64,000 bases of DNA, taken from positions 62,001 to 126,000 of the forward strand of contig CACMIH010000001.1 in assembly GCA_902613755.1 (NCBI GenBank), in the 5' to 3' direction. Each line of letters begins with the position of its first letter. Position 1 is the first letter of the stretch. Made by a program: the position numbers and the translations under genes. The stretch is from an uncultured Pelagibacteraceae bacterium (GTDB taxonomy: Bacteria > Pseudomonadota > Alphaproteobacteria > Pelagibacterales > Pelagibacteraceae). Positions 44,315-55,432 of this stretch are shown piece by piece. The notes under the pieces are model-generated. The model saw nothing but the letters and a program-made list of their open reading frames with translations, was not told where the DNA came from and did not search any database.

Positions 44315-45868
44315 GTGCTTTATTTCTCTAAGTTAAGAATTTTATTTATAACTCTTTTTTCGGTTTTATTTATTTTAATTGCTTCATCAAATCTTTTTAA
44401 ATTTGACGATAGTTTTTTTAATAAGAAAATTAATCTTGGTTTAGATCTTCAGGGGGGATCTTATCTATTACTTGAAATTGATAATGAGCCTGTAATTGAA
44501 CAAAAATTACAAAACTTAACAACAACAATAAGAAATTACTTCAAAGAAAAAAAAATCAAAATCAATAATATTGAAATAGAAAATCAAAATATTTTTTTTA
44601 ATGTAGCTGATAATTATAAACAATCTGTCTTAGATGTCTTTCAAGATGAAAATAGTGATCTTAACCCTTATTACCCAAGATTTAAATCGCATCAGTTAGA
44701 AATTGAGGATACTGGTTTAAATTTTAAAGTTAATTTTTCAAGGCAGGGTTTAATTAAACTTAAAAATTCTTCACAAGATCAGGCAATAGAAATCGTTAGA
44801 AGAAGAGTTGACGAAGTTGGAACTAATGAACCCAACATACTTAAAAGAGGAAATAACCGAATTTTAGTAGAGCTTCCTGGTTTAGATGATCCAATGCGGA
44901 TTAAATCATTGCTTGGTAAAACAGCAAACCTTACTTTTAGATTTGTAACAAGTGATGAAAGTGATCGTTTTGGTGTTGAGAAATTAAAATTTGAAAATGA
45001 TCTAGAAGAAGCCATGGTAAGTAAAAGAATCATAATTAGTGGTGAAAACTTACTCGATGCTCAACCAAAAATGGATACACAAACTAACCAAACTATCGTT
45101 TCTTTTACATTGGATAGAGTAGGGGCAAAAAGGTTCGGTAAGGCAACTTCAACTGGTATTGGAAAACAATTAGCAATTGTTCTAGATGGTAAAATTATTA
45201 GTGCGCCTGTAGTTAGAGATACTATAGCTAGTGGATCAGGACAGATTAGTGGAGGTTTTACATTCCAAACCGCAACTGATCTGGCTTTGCTATTAAGGTC
45301 AGGAGCATTACCGGCTCCATTAGAAATAATTGAAGAAAGAACAGTAGGACCAGATCTTGGACAAGACTCAATTAATGCAGGAATGATTGCATTAGCAATA
45401 GGTTTTATGTTGGTAATAATTTTTATGCTCGTTAAATATAAAATTTTTGGATTAATTACTAATGTAACTTTGATAGTAAATTTATTTATACTTTTAGGTG
45501 TTTTAACTTTATTCGAAGCCACTTTAACATTACCAGGTATTGCTGGTATTATTCTAACTGTAGGTATGGCAGTAGATGCAAATGTTTTAATTTTTGAGAG
45601 AATTAAAGAAGAACTAAAAAACGAGACTAACAACATTTTAGCTTTTGACGGTGGTTATACTAAATCTAGAACTGCTATTTTAGATGCCAATATAACTACT
45701 TTATTAGCTGCAATTATTTTATTTTTTATGGGGTCAGGTCCGGTAAAAGGTTTTGCGGTTACTTTAGGTGTTGGAATATTTACTACGCTATTTTCAGTTT
45801 ATTTTATAGCAAGGTTATTTACTAGTATTTATGTTGCGAGAAATAAGAATAAGGAGAAATTAATCTAA
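44315..45868 (+). CDS. secD: Protein translocase subunit SecD
   Basis: Membrane RND-type accessory of Sec export, 517 aa. LGLDLQGGSYLLLEID near the N-terminus, periplasmic P1 domain with RRRVDEVGTNEP, and the six-helix C-terminal part containing GTVGPDLG-like TVGPDLGQDSI and GMAVDANVLIFERIKEE. The start codon is GTG at 44315; no ATG is available nearby in frame. One-base overlap with secF. SecDF uses the proton gradient to pull proteins across. Confidence 0.95.
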   Translation: MLYFSKLRILFITLFSVLFILIASSNLFKFDDSFFNKKINLGLDLQGGSYLLLEIDNEPVIEQKLQNLTTTIRNYFKEKKIKINNIEIENQNIFFNVADNYKQSVLDVFQDENSDLNPYYPRFKSHQLEIEDTGLNFKVNFSRQGLIKLKNSSQDQAIEIVRRRVDEVGTNEPNILKRGNNRILVELPGLDDPMRIKSLLGKTANLTFRFVTSDESDRFGVEKLKFENDLEEAMVSKRIIISGENLLDAQPKMDTQTNQTIVSFTLDRVGAKRFGKATSTGIGKQLAIVLDGKIISAPVVRDTIASGSGQISGGFTFQTATDLALLLRSGALPAPLEIIEERTVGPDLGQDSINAGMIALAIGFMLVIIFMLVKYKIFGLITNVTLIVNLFILLGVLTLFEATLTLPGIAGIILTVGMAVDANVLIFERIKEELKNETNNILAFDGGYTKSRTAILDANITTLLAAIILFFMGSGPVKGFAVTLGVGIFTTLFSVYFIARLFTSIYVARNKNKEKLI

Positions 45869-46758
45869 TGATTGCTTTCAACAAATATTACAATCACTTT
45901 AATTTACTATCATCAGTTTTGATTGTTGTTTCATTATTATTGTTAATATTTAAAGGGCTTAATTTTGGTATAGATTTTAAAGGTGGAACATTAATTGAAT
46001 TAAGAGCTTCAGACTCTAAAATAAATGTTAGTTCATTGAGGGATAGATTTAGCCAAATGGATTTAGGAGATGTTTCAGTTAAAAAATTTGGTAATGATAC
46101 AGACTTTTTAGTTAAATTTGAAAACAAAGATAATAAAAAAAATATTATTGAAGAAATTAAAGCTAATTTAGATAAATCTTTTGGAAACAATTATGATTTT
46201 AGAAGAGTTGAAAATGTTGGTCCAAAAGTAAGTGCTGAACTATTAAAATCTGGAGTAATTGCTATATCATTATCTTTAGCTTTAATGTTAATTTACATCT
46301 GGATAAGATTTGAATGGCAATTTAGTTTAGGAGCTATTTTAGCTTTGTTTCACGATGTTATTGTAACTCTTGGAGTTTTTTCTCTATTTAGTTTAGAAAT
46401 AAATTTATCAATTATAGCAGCAGTTTTAACAATAGTAGGATATTCTATGAATGATACAGTGGTCATTTTCGATCGTGTCAGAGAAAATCTAAGAAAATAT
46501 TCAGATATAAAAATTTTTGAATTAACAAATATTTCAATTAATGAAACTTTATCAAGAACAATAATAACATCTGCAACTACTTTACTAGCTTTATTAGCTA
46601 TATATTTTTTTGGTGGAGAGATACTTAAAGGATTTTCACTTGCTATGATATTAGGTGTTGTTTTTGGAACTTATTCCTCTATTTATATAGCAAATACAGT
46701 TCTAGTAAGATTAAGAGTTTCTCAAAAAACAGTTTTAAGAGAAGACGATCAAAAATAA
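45868..46758 (+). CDS. secF: Protein translocase subunit SecF
   Basis: Partner of SecD, 296 aa, six membrane helices. LNFGIDFKGGTLIEL, VENVGPKVSAELL and YSMNDTVVIFDRVREN are family signatures. It ends in a basic tail. The 64-base gap after it holds a perfect TATAAT at 46793 serving the acyl-CoA synthetase gene. Identity secure. Confidence 0.95.
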   Translation: MIAFNKYYNHFNLLSSVLIVVSLLLLIFKGLNFGIDFKGGTLIELRASDSKINVSSLRDRFSQMDLGDVSVKKFGNDTDFLVKFENKDNKKNIIEEIKANLDKSFGNNYDFRRVENVGPKVSAELLKSGVIAISLSLALMLIYIWIRFEWQFSLGAILALFHDVIVTLGVFSLFSLEINLSIIAAVLTIVGYSMNDTVVIFDRVRENLRKYSDIKIFELTNISINETLSRTIITSATTLLALLAIYFFGGEILKGFSLAMILGVVFGTYSSIYIANTVLVRLRVSQKTVLREDDQK

Positions 46759-46792
46759 ATTAAATTAATCATTAAAATTTTAAAAATTACAT

Positions 46793-46798
46793 TATAAT
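46793..46798 (+). promoter_or_regulatory. -10 element before acetoacetyl-CoA synthetase
   Basis: Consensus TATAAT in ACATTATAATACTTCC, 24 bases before the ATG. No convincing -35 is visible at 16-18 bases spacing, as is common in such AT-rich DNA. Confidence 0.4.
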
Positions 46799-46822
46799 AC
46801 TTCCGGGTATTGTAATTATATT

Positions 46823-48784
46823 ATGAATATAAGACTTTGGAAACCATCCATCAGAGAGAGAAAAAATTCAAATTTATTTAAATTTGAGAAATTTGTATCC
46901 AAAAGATTTAATAAAAATTTTAATCAAAATTTTAAAAAAATTCATGATTGGTCTGTTAAAAATCAGGGTGATTTTTGGAGTAGTGTTTGGGATTTCACAA
47001 AAATTGAAGGTAGCAAAGGTGATGCAAAAGTTAAAAAATCAAAAAATTTTTTTAAGAATAAATTTTTACCCAATTCAAAATTAAATTTTTGCGAAAATTT
47101 ACTTTCAAAAGATACAGAAGAAAAAGCAATTACTTTTATAAGTGAAAATGGTTATCGTGTAATACGAAATTGGAATGAATTAAATAAAAATGTAAAAAAT
47201 ATTTCAAATAATTTTAAAAAATTAAATATAAAACCAAAGGATAGAATAGCAGCTTATATGCCAAATATTCCTGAAACAGTAGAGGCTTTTTTGGGCTCAG
47301 TTGCTATTGGAGCTATATGGTCATCCTGTTCACCTGATTTTGGAATTAATGGGGTTATAGAGAGATTTTCTCAAATTAAACCGAAAATTTTAATTGTTAC
47401 TGATCAATATTTTTACAATGGAAAAAAAATTAATATTTTAGAGAGAATTCCTGAAATAATAAAAAAAATCCCTTCTATAAAGCATGTAATTATATCCATT
47501 TATCCAGGTCAGCCTGTTTTAAAAAAACTACCAAAATACAAAAATATCAAAACACATAATTGGAACAATATTATTAAGGCAAATGTTTTAAAATTTAAAT
47601 TTCCTAAATTTGATTTTGAACATGATTTAGCAATTCTTTATTCTAGCGGCACAACAGGCAAACCCAAATGTATTTGTCATAAAAATGGAGGTGTATTAAT
47701 ACAGCATTTGAAAGAACATCAATTGCATTGTGACATTAAAGAAAATGACAATGTTTTTTATTTTACTACATGTGGGTGGATGATGTGGAATTGGCTAATT
47801 TCAGTTTTAGCCTCAAAAGCATCAATTGTATTATTCGATGGTTTCCCAATGTATAAACGTGATGATCTACTAATAAAGATAGCCAATAAAGAAAAAATAA
47901 CCTTATTTGGAGTTAGTGCCAAATATATCGATGCATTAAGAAAAACGAAAAAAAATTTTAAGAAAGTTCATAAGTTAGATAAACTAAGAACTATTTGCTC
48001 TACTGGATCTCCATTATCATCAGATTGTTTTAAATTTGTATATAACAATATTAAGAAAAATGTTCATTTAGCATCTATTTCTGGAGGAACAGATATTGTT
48101 TCTTGTTTTGTTTTGGGCAATTTATATCAACCTGTTCATGCAGGAGAGATACAAAGCAAAGGTTTAGGTATGAATGTTCGAGTATTCAATGAAAAGGGAA
48201 AGTCTATTTTAAATAAGAAAGGGGAATTGGTTTGTGTTAATCCTTTTCCATCAATGCCTTCAAAATTTTGGAATGATTATAAAGATACTAAATTTAAAAA
48301 AGCTTATTTTTATAAATATAGAAATATATGGCACCATGGTGATTACGCACAAATAACAAATAATAATGGATTAATAATATCAGGAAGATCAGATACAACT
48401 TTAAATCCTGGTGGTGTAAGACTTGGCACTGCCGAAATTTACTCTGAGGTAGAGCGGTTCAAAGAAATTAAAGAATCTTTAGTTGTTGGACAATCTTGGG
48501 ATAATGATGTTCGGATAATTTTATTTGTAATTTTAAATTCAAAGTATCAACTTGATGATAACTTATTAAAAAAATTAAAATTACAAATTAGAAAAAATGC
48601 ATCACCTAGACATGTACCAAGAAAAATAATTCAAATAAACGATATACCAAGAACTAAAAGTGGTAAAATTGTTGAATTAGCAGTCAAAAATATAATTGAA
48701 GGAAATCAAATAAAAAATAAAGAAGCCTTAGCTAATCCTGAATCATTAAGTCAATTCAAAGATATTAAAGAGCTAAAAAATTAA
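46823..48784 (+). CDS. Acetoacetyl-CoA synthetase
   Basis: ANL-superfamily acyl-CoA ligase of 653 aa, the length of acetoacetate-CoA ligases. The N-terminal region carries a conserved WSVKNQGDFW stretch; AMP-binding core LYSSGTTGKPKCI; TTCGWMMWNW, SISGGTDIVSCFV and YGRSDTTLNPGGVRLGTAE (seen here as SGRSDTTLNPGGVRLG) are characteristic of the acetoacetate group; C-terminal catalytic Lys in PRTKSGKIVE. It activates acetoacetate for entry into central metabolism. Stands alone with its own promoter. Confidence 0.9.
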   Translation: MNIRLWKPSIRERKNSNLFKFEKFVSKRFNKNFNQNFKKIHDWSVKNQGDFWSSVWDFTKIEGSKGDAKVKKSKNFFKNKFLPNSKLNFCENLLSKDTEEKAITFISENGYRVIRNWNELNKNVKNISNNFKKLNIKPKDRIAAYMPNIPETVEAFLGSVAIGAIWSSCSPDFGINGVIERFSQIKPKILIVTDQYFYNGKKINILERIPEIIKKIPSIKHVIISIYPGQPVLKKLPKYKNIKTHNWNNIIKANVLKFKFPKFDFEHDLAILYSSGTTGKPKCICHKNGGVLIQHLKEHQLHCDIKENDNVFYFTTCGWMMWNWLISVLASKASIVLFDGFPMYKRDDLLIKIANKEKITLFGVSAKYIDALRKTKKNFKKVHKLDKLRTICSTGSPLSSDCFKFVYNNIKKNVHLASISGGTDIVSCFVLGNLYQPVHAGEIQSKGLGMNVRVFNEKGKSILNKKGELVCVNPFPSMPSKFWNDYKDTKFKKAYFYKYRNIWHHGDYAQITNNNGLIISGRSDTTLNPGGVRLGTAEIYSEVERFKEIKESLVVGQSWDNDVRIILFVILNSKYQLDDNLLKKLKLQIRKNASPRHVPRKIIQINDIPRTKSGKIVELAVKNIIEGNQIKNKEALANPESLSQFKDIKELKN

Positions 48785-48803
48785 TGTTATTTATATTTAT
48801 TAT

Positions 48804-49406
48804 TTAAAATATATTTTGTGCTGCAACCATAGAAAGCAGCATCGGTAAAGATAACAGAGTGTTAGTTCGTGAAAAGAGCATTGCTGTTTTAGCAGATTTG
48901 GCCTTTGTGTCTGGGTCACTTTCAACAATTCCCAAAGCTCTTTTCTGATTTGGCCAAATTACAAACCATACATTAAATGCCATTATGATTCCTAACCACA
49001 TTCCAATTCCGATTGCAGTATGTTTTGGTACACCTGAACCAATGCTTAATGTCATTGCATCGTGAAGATACCCATTAAGAAGAGCAAGAATTAAACCAGA
49101 AAGAACAGTTAATGCAGCAGCCCATCTGAAGTAAAATAATGCAGCTGGTGCTATTACTTTACCAATGGCTGGTTTTTGTTCATCTGGAATTTTTCCCATA
49201 TTTGGAATTTGAACAAAATTGAAATACCAAAGTAATCCAATCCACATAATTGCAACAATTACATGTATGTATCTAAATAACCAGCTCCAGAATAACGTAT
49301 CAAAGGCAATTCCATCGTTTAAATAAAATAATCCTAAAAACAAAACAATTGCTAGTGCAAGTGATGCGTGGACTGTCTTTGATAATGATGACAATAAATT
49401 ACTCAT
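48804..49406 (-). CDS. PuuD-type membrane protein lacking a cytochrome domain
   Basis: 200 aa, five or six hydrophobic helices. WLFRYIHVIVAIMWIGLLWYFNFVQIPNM and the later FRWAAALTVLSGLI match the membrane domain of urate hydroxylase PuuD (Urate_ox_N family; core RYIHVIVAIMWIGLLWYF). Full-length PuuD carries a C-terminal cytochrome c domain; here the protein ends after the membrane part, and no purine-catabolism genes are nearby. The conserved His residues could bind heme. Alone between AcsA and uvrA. Calling it urate oxidase would be overreach. Confidence 0.72.
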   Translation of the reverse strand: MSNLLSSLSKTVHASLALAIVLFLGLFYLNDGIAFDTLFWSWLFRYIHVIVAIMWIGLLWYFNFVQIPNMGKIPDEQKPAIGKVIAPAALFYFRWAAALTVLSGLILALLNGYLHDAMTLSIGSGVPKHTAIGIGMWLGIIMAFNVWFVIWPNQKRALGIVESDPDTKAKSAKTAMLFSRTNTLLSLPMLLSMVAAQNIF

Positions 49407-49456
49407 GATTCTTTATAACTATACACTAATTTTTAAATTTTTTTAAGTTGTTAAAT

Positions 49457-52309
49457 CTAGGCTAAAAGAGGTTTCAAAAATTGACCAGTATAACTCTCCT
49501 TAACTTTGCATACTTCTTCCGGTTTTCCTTCGGCGACAATATTACCACCCTTTACACCACCTTCAGGACCCATATCCACAATGTAGTCGGCTGTTTTAAT
49601 AACATCAAGATTATGTTCAATGACAACTACTGTATTCCCAAGTTTTACAAATGTATGAAGTATCTCTAAAAGTTTTTTAATATCATGTTGATGTAAACCT
49701 GTAGTTGGTTCATCTAATATATACATTGTTCTTCCGGTTGATCTTTTTGAAAGTTCCTTTGCAAGCTTAATTCGTTGTGCTTCACCACCTGATAAGGTAG
49801 TTGCTTGCTGACCAATTTTTATATAGCCCAATCCAACTTTTTTAAGAGTTAATAATTTTGTTTTTATATTAGATATATTTTCAAAATACTCACATCCTTC
49901 ATCAACTGACATATCTAAAACATCTGCAATACTTTTACCTTTAAATTTGATTTCCAAAGTTTCTCTATTGTACCTGGTACCCTTACATTCATCACACTGT
50001 ATATAAACATCAGGTAAAAAATGCATTTCATATGTGATTACACCATCACCCTCACAAGCTTCACATCTACCTCCTTTAACATTGAAAGAAAATCTTCCTG
50101 GTTTATATCCTCTAGTTTTGGACTCTGGCAAACTTGTAAACCAATCTCTAATAGGCCCAAAAGCTCCTGTGTATGTTGCTGGATTTGATCTTGGAGTTCT
50201 ACCAATAGGAGACTGGTCAATATCAATTATTTTATCAATCAATTCTACGCCCTTATAACCTTTAAATGATTTGGGTGCTTTTCTTGCTTTATTATTCAAA
50301 GTTAAATTTAAGGCATGAAATAGAGTTTGTAATATTAAAGTAGATTTACCACTACCCGAGACACCAGTAACACAGGTAAATGTTCCAGTTGGAATTTTAA
50401 GATTAACATTATTTAAATTATTTCCACTTGCACCATTGATTTCTACAAATCTTCCATTTTTAGCTAAACGTCGAGTTTTAGGAATTTCAATTGTTTTTTT
50501 ATTTGCAAGATATTGACCTGTAATACTATTTTTATCTTTTTTAATTTCATCATATGATCCTTGTGCTGTTATCTCACCACCATTACTTCCAGCCTGAGGT
50601 CCAAGATCAATAATATGATCAGCATTTTCCATTGTTTCTGTATCATGTTCAACTACAATAACGGTATTACCTAGATCTCGTAATCTTTTTAAAGCATTAA
50701 TAAGTTTTACATTATCTTTTTGATGTAATCCAATTGAGGGTTCATCCAAAACATATAATACACCTGTCAATCCAGACCCAATCTGTGAAGCTAATCTAAT
50801 TCTTTGAGCTTCACCACCTGATAATGTCCCAGATTCTCTTGATAGTGTTAAATAATCTAAACCAACGTTTAGAAGAAAATTTAATCTTTCATTTATCTCT
50901 TTTAAAACATGTTCAGCAATTTTAAATTGTCTTTTATCAAGATTACTCTCTAAATTTTTAAACCATTCTGCTGCGTCTAAAATAGATTTTTTTGTTACTT
51001 CACTAATATTAAGATCATTAATTTTTACACATAAAGCCTCTTCTTTTAATCTATCACCATTACATCCTTCGCATGCTGTGTCAGACTGATATTCAGCAAT
51101 AACCTCTCTTTTCCATTCGCTATCTGACTCTAGAAATCTTCTTTCAAGATTATTAATTACACCTTCAAAAGTTTTTTTGTATGAATATTTTTCGTATCCA
51201 TCATCATAATTAAATTTAATTTCATCTTCATCTGAACCATAAAGAATAATATCTTTAATTTTTTTGGGTAATTTTTTCCATTTTTCATCTAAAGAAAAAC
51301 CATAATGTTTTGCTAAAGATGCTAAAGTTTGAGCATAATATAATGTGGTTGATTTTGACCAAGGTTCAATTGCTCCATCGGCTAAACTTTTTCTCTCATC
51401 CGGGACAACTAAATTAGGATCAACATTTAATTTCATTCCAATTCCTTCACACTCTTCACAAGCTCCATAGGGACTGTTAAATGAAAAAAGTCTTGGCTCA
51501 ATTTCCTCAATTGTAAAACCACTCTCAGGGCAAGCAAACTTTGTAGAGTAAATTAACTTCTCAATTTTTCTAAATTTTTGAGGAAGTGTTTCATCTTCAT
51601 ATTCTACAAAAACTAAACCGTTAGCTAAATTTACAGCTGTTTCAATACTTTCTGCCAATCTGTTTCCAAGTTTTGAATTTAAAACTATTCTATCAACTAA
51701 GACTGAAATATCGTGTTTAAGTTTTTTATCTAGACTGGGTGATTTTTCTATATCATATAAAACATTATTAATTTTAATTTTTCTAAAACCTCTTCTTTTG
51801 TAACTTAAAATATCTTTTTTATATTCACCTTTACGACCTCTTACCACTGGTGCGTAAATATAAATTGTTGATTTTTTTGGTAATTTTTTAATCAAATCTA
51901 CTATTTGTGTAATTGTTTGGGAGGTTATTGGTTTACCTGTAAATGGTGAGTAGGGGATACCAGCTCTAGCATATAACACCCTCATGTAATCATAAATTTC
52001 AGTTACAGTTGCAACAGTTGATCTTGGGTTTTTTGAGGTATTTTTTTGCTCTATTGCAATAGCTGGACTTAACCCTTCAATTAAATCAACATTTGGTTTT
52101 TTCATTTTATCTAAAAATTGACGTGCATAAGCAGACAAACTTTCCACATAACGTCTTTGACCTTCTGCATAGATAGTATCGAAAGCCAATGATGATTTTC
52201 CTGAGCCTGATAGACCCGTTATGACCACAAATTTGTCTTTTGGAATTTCTACAGTAACATTCTTCAAATTATGTTCTTTAGCGCCCTTAATAACTATCTT
52301 TTTCATCAT
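49457..52309 (-). CDS. uvrA: Excinuclease ABC subunit A
   Basis: DNA-damage recognition ATPase of nucleotide excision repair. 950 aa. Two ABC modules: Walker [10 protein letters not shown] and GVSGSGKST, two LSGGEAQRI signatures, and [11 protein letters not shown] / [11 protein letters not shown] Walker B regions. The first zinc finger is incomplete (CPESG in place of CPxCG; CEEC kept), while the second (CEAC... CDEC) is complete. ATG at 52309 is followed at once by a second ATG. It is divergent from ssb, as in E. coli, with a palindrome in the shared 88-base gap. Confidence 0.97.
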   Translation of the reverse strand: MMKKIVIKGAKEHNLKNVTVEIPKDKFVVITGLSGSGKSSLAFDTIYAEGQRRYVESLSAYARQFLDKMKKPNVDLIEGLSPAIAIEQKNTSKNPRSTVATVTEIYDYMRVLYARAGIPYSPFTGKPITSQTITQIVDLIKKLPKKSTIYIYAPVVRGRKGEYKKDILSYKRRGFRKIKINNVLYDIEKSPSLDKKLKHDISVLVDRIVLNSKLGNRLAESIETAVNLANGLVFVEYEDETLPQKFRKIEKLIYSTKFACPESGFTIEEIEPRLFSFNSPYGACEECEGIGMKLNVDPNLVVPDERKSLADGAIEPWSKSTTLYYAQTLASLAKHYGFSLDEKWKKLPKKIKDIILYGSDEDEIKFNYDDGYEKYSYKKTFEGVINNLERRFLESDSEWKREVIAEYQSDTACEGCNGDRLKEEALCVKINDLNISEVTKKSILDAAEWFKNLESNLDKRQFKIAEHVLKEINERLNFLLNVGLDYLTLSRESGTLSGGEAQRIRLASQIGSGLTGVLYVLDEPSIGLHQKDNVKLINALKRLRDLGNTVIVVEHDTETMENADHIIDLGPQAGSNGGEITAQGSYDEIKKDKNSITGQYLANKKTIEIPKTRRLAKNGRFVEINGASGNNLNNVNLKIPTGTFTCVTGVSGSGKSTLILQTLFHALNLTLNNKARKAPKSFKGYKGVELIDKIIDIDQSPIGRTPRSNPATYTGAFGPIRDWFTSLPESKTRGYKPGRFSFNVKGGRCEACEGDGVITYEMHFLPDVYIQCDECKGTRYNRETLEIKFKGKSIADVLDMSVDEGCEYFENISNIKTKLLTLKKVGLGYIKIGQQATTLSGGEAQRIKLAKELSKRSTGRTMYILDEPTTGLHQHDIKKLLEILHTFVKLGNTVVVIEHNLDVIKTADYIVDMGPEGGVKGGNIVAEGKPEEVCKVKESYTGQFLKPLLA

Positions 52310-52348
52310 AATTTTAGTTGCTTTAAATTAATAAAATTAATATTCAGA

Positions 52349-52367
52349 AGAATTGTGATATAATTCT
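52349..52367. promoter_or_regulatory. Palindrome and extended -10 in the uvrA-ssb gap
   Basis: AGAATT-GTGATAT-AATTCT, a 6-7-6 inverted repeat. It contains the extended -10 TGA-TATAAT (52356-52364) of the ssb promoter, so a bound protein would block ssb and possibly uvrA. It is not the known alphaproteobacterial LexA box (GTTC-N7-GTTC). Confidence 0.42.
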
Positions 52368-52397
52368 AATTAACTAATTTAACAAATATTAAATATT

Positions 52398-52847
52398 ATG
52401 GCTGGAAGTTTAAATAAAGTATTATTAATTGGTCGTTTGGGCGCAGATCCTGAAATTAAGCAAATGGTTAATGGCAAAAGTGTTGCTAGATTAAGCCTTG
52501 CAACGAGTCAATCCTGGAAAGATAAAAACACAGGTGAAAGAAAAGAAAAAACTGAGTGGCACCGTGTAGTTGTATTTAACGAAGGTTTAGTAAATGTCGT
52601 TCAACAATATTTAAAAAAAGGTGCTCAAGTTTATGTCGAAGGACAACTAACAACAAGAAAATGGAAAGATGAGCAATCAGGGCAAGATAAATACTCCACT
52701 GAAATAGTTATACAAGGATACAATTCTTCACTTACAATGTTGGGTGGAGGTAACTCTGGTGGTGGAATTCAAAATGACACAACTCAACAAAATAACGTTG
52801 AGGATTCTTCACAAGTGTCAGATATGGATGATGAAATTCCATTTTAA
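52398..52847 (+). CDS. ssb: Single-stranded DNA-binding protein
   Basis: 149 aa. OB-fold 1-110 ([56 protein letters not shown]), a short Gly/Asn/Gln linker, and the acidic tip DMDDEIPF that recruits replication and repair proteins. Essential for replication. A TGA-TATAAT extended -10 lies 34 bases before the ATG. gyrA begins 5 bases after the stop. Confidence 0.96.
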   Translation: MAGSLNKVLLIGRLGADPEIKQMVNGKSVARLSLATSQSWKDKNTGERKEKTEWHRVVVFNEGLVNVVQQYLKKGAQVYVEGQLTTRKWKDEQSGQDKYSTEIVIQGYNSSLTMLGGGNSGGGIQNDTTQQNNVEDSSQVSDMDDEIPF

Positions 52848-52852
52848 TTTCT

Positions 52853-55432
52853 ATGAAAAATACTGAAGAGTTTATAGATAAAAATATAAAATTAATCTCA
52901 ATGCATGATGAGATGAGTTCATCATATCTTTCTTATGCAATGAGCGTAATTGTAAGTCGTGCTCTTCCTGATGTAAGAGATGGATTAAAACCAGTTCATA
53001 GAAGAATTTTATATGCAATGTACAAAGGTGGATACGATTGGTCTAAACAATTTAGAAAATCTGCAAGAATAGTTGGAGACGTTATTGGTAAATATCACCC
53101 GCATGGTGATCAATCTGTTTATGATGCTTTAGTTAGAATGGTGCAAGATTTCTCCATGAGTTTACCGTTAATTCAAGGCCAAGGAAATTTTGGTTCAATA
53201 GATGGCGATCCTGCTGCAGCAATGAGATATACCGAAACACGTTTGTCGAAAGTTTCTCAATTTCTGATTGATGATATTGAAAAAAATACAATTACTTTCA
53301 AAAGCAATTACGATGAAACTGAGAAAGAACCTAGTGTTTTACCAGCACAGTATCCAAATTTATTAGTAAATGGAGCCGGTGGTATCGCTGTTGGAATGGC
53401 AACAAGTATACCTCCTCACAATTTAGGTGAAATTATTGATGGTACTTTGGCCTTAATAGATAATAAAGATATTAAAATTAGAGAGTTAATGAAACATATA
53501 CCTGGTCCAGATTTTCCAACTGGCGGTGTAATTATAGGTAAAGATATAATTAAACAAGGGTATAACAACGGTAGAGGGTCCTTTAAGATAAGGGGTGAAA
53601 TCTCAATTGAACAACAAAAAAATGGTCGTGAAAGACTGGTAATAACTTCAATACCGTATCAAGTTAACAAATCTGTTTTAAACGAAAGGATTGCTCAGTT
53701 AGTAAGAGAAAAAAAGATAGAAGGTATAAGAGATATTCGTGACGAGTCAAACAGAGAAGGTATTAGAGTAGCAATAGATTTAAGAAACGGTGTAGAACCA
53801 GAAACTATAAAGAGACAATTATATAAAAACACTCAAATAGAAAGTTCGTTTGGCTTTAATACTTTAGCTATTGTTGAGGGAAAACCTCAAACTTGCACTT
53901 TAAAAGATTTTTTATCTAATTTTTTAACTTTTAGAGAAGATGTAGTTATTAAGAAAACTAAATTTGATCTTCAAAAAGCTGAGGAACGAGCACATATATT
54001 AATCGGATTATCAGTGTCAGTTGAAAATCTAGATAAAATAATAAAAATTATTCGATCATCTAAAACACCCGATGATGCTAAAATATCAATTTTAAAAACT
54101 AAATGGAAAATAAATAAATCACAAAAATTAATTTCTTTAGTAGAGGGAAAAAAAGGTAAAAATCTTTATTCTTTATCTGAACCACAAGTTTTAGCTATAT
54201 TAGAATTAAGACTTCAAAAATTAACTGCTTTAGGAATAAATGAGATCGAAGTTGAAATTAAAAAATTAGCTGAATTAATCACTAAATATAAAAAGATTAT
54301 TTCATCAAAAAAAGAACTTTTAAAAGTAATCAGCGAAGAACTAAAAAATATCAAAGAGAAATTTGCTGTACCAAGAAGAACTAAAATTATAGATGCTGTT
54401 TTAAATTATGATATTGAGGAAACTATCCAAAAACAATCAGTAATAATTACAGTTACATTGCAAGGATACATAAAAAGAGGTTCTTTAGATGGAGTAAAAA
54501 AACAAAAAAGAGGTGGCAAGGGAAAATCAGGCATAACAACTAGAGATCAAGACTCTGTTGTTCAAACACTATCAGTAAATACCCATACTTCAGTTCTTTT
54601 CTTTTCTACCGAGGGTTTAGTTTACAAGATTAAAGCATGGAAAATCCCAGAGGGTTCATCATCATCAAAAGGGAAGTCTTTATTTAATATTTTACCTTTA
54701 AAAAGTCACCAAGCTATAAGCTCAATTATGCCAATGCCTGAAGAAGAAACAGACCTGAAAAATTTTCAAATAATTTTTGCTACAGCACAGGGAAAAGTAA
54801 GAAAAAATAGTTTAGAAGATTTTTCATCAATTAATGCATCTGGAAAAATTGCAATGAAATTAGATAATAATGATAAAATTGTAGGTGTTAAAATTTGTAA
54901 AGATGATCAAGATGTAATTTTAAGCACAAAATTTGGAAAATGTATTAGATTTGAAGCTAAGAAACTAAGAGTTTTTAAAGGCAGATCCTCTAAAGGAATT
55001 AAAGGAATAGAGTTAGCATCAAATGATCAAATAGTATCTTTATCAGTTATTGATAACGATAAAATTAACAAAAACGGAAAAAAATCAAAAGATGAAAAAT
55101 CTGAATTAAAAGCAAGAGAGAAATTTGTTTTATCAATAAGTGAGAATGGTTATGGTAAAAAGACCTCACATACAGATTACAGAGTTACTAACAGAGGTGG
55201 AAAAGGCATTATAGGTATAGTAAATTCACCAAGAAATGGGAATATTACTTCATCCTTTCCTGTTTTTGATGGTGATGAAATTTTAATTTCTACTAACAAA
55301 GGTAGGGTTATAAGAGTTGCGGTTAAAGAAATTAGAACTGCAGGCAGAAATACCCAAGGTGTTAGGATAATTAAGTTATCAGGAGAAGAAAAAGTTGTTT
55401 CGGCAATTAAAATTGATGATAATTTAATTTAA
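52853..55432 (+). CDS. gyrA: DNA gyrase subunit A
   Basis: 859 aa. Catalytic Tyr126 in [11 protein letters not shown] cuts [22 protein letters not shown] and the QRDR are normal apart from position 87, where [10 protein letters not shown] has Gln where E. coli has Ser83 (Asp91 equals E. coli Asp87 and is kept). The GyrA box appears as QKRGGKG near residue 550, so the protein is gyrase rather than topoisomerase IV. One-base overlap with coaD. Confidence 0.95.
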   Translation: MKNTEEFIDKNIKLISMHDEMSSSYLSYAMSVIVSRALPDVRDGLKPVHRRILYAMYKGGYDWSKQFRKSARIVGDVIGKYHPHGDQSVYDALVRMVQDFSMSLPLIQGQGNFGSIDGDPAAAMRYTETRLSKVSQFLIDDIEKNTITFKSNYDETEKEPSVLPAQYPNLLVNGAGGIAVGMATSIPPHNLGEIIDGTLALIDNKDIKIRELMKHIPGPDFPTGGVIIGKDIIKQGYNNGRGSFKIRGEISIEQQKNGRERLVITSIPYQVNKSVLNERIAQLVREKKIEGIRDIRDESNREGIRVAIDLRNGVEPETIKRQLYKNTQIESSFGFNTLAIVEGKPQTCTLKDFLSNFLTFREDVVIKKTKFDLQKAEERAHILIGLSVSVENLDKIIKIIRSSKTPDDAKISILKTKWKINKSQKLISLVEGKKGKNLYSLSEPQVLAILELRLQKLTALGINEIEVEIKKLAELITKYKKIISSKKELLKVISEELKNIKEKFAVPRRTKIIDAVLNYDIEETIQKQSVIITVTLQGYIKRGSLDGVKKQKRGGKGKSGITTRDQDSVVQTLSVNTHTSVLFFSTEGLVYKIKAWKIPEGSSSSKGKSLFNILPLKSHQAISSIMPMPEEETDLKNFQIIFATAQGKVRKNSLEDFSSINASGKIAMKLDNNDKIVGVKICKDDQDVILSTKFGKCIRFEAKKLRVFKGRSSKGIKGIELASNDQIVSLSVIDNDKINKNGKKSKDEKSELKAREKFVLSISENGYGKKTSHTDYRVTNRGGKGIIGIVNSPRNGNITSSFPVFDGDEILISTNKGRVIRVAVKEIRTAGRNTQGVRIIKLSGEEKVVSAIKIDDNLI

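Noticed and set aside
45061-45636. 191-aa minus-strand frame inside secD
   Set aside because: Antisense shadow of secD; no SD, no recognisable domain, and secD is intact.
49929-51520. Incomplete first zinc finger of UvrA (CPESG) as zinc sparing
   Set aside because: I recall the same Cys-to-Ser change as common in alphaproteobacterial UvrA, so it is probably not specific to this genome.
52310-52397. Classical LexA box between uvrA and ssb
   Set aside because: No GTTC-N7-GTTC, GAAC-N7-GAAC or CTG-N10-CAG motif is seen; only an unrelated palindrome.
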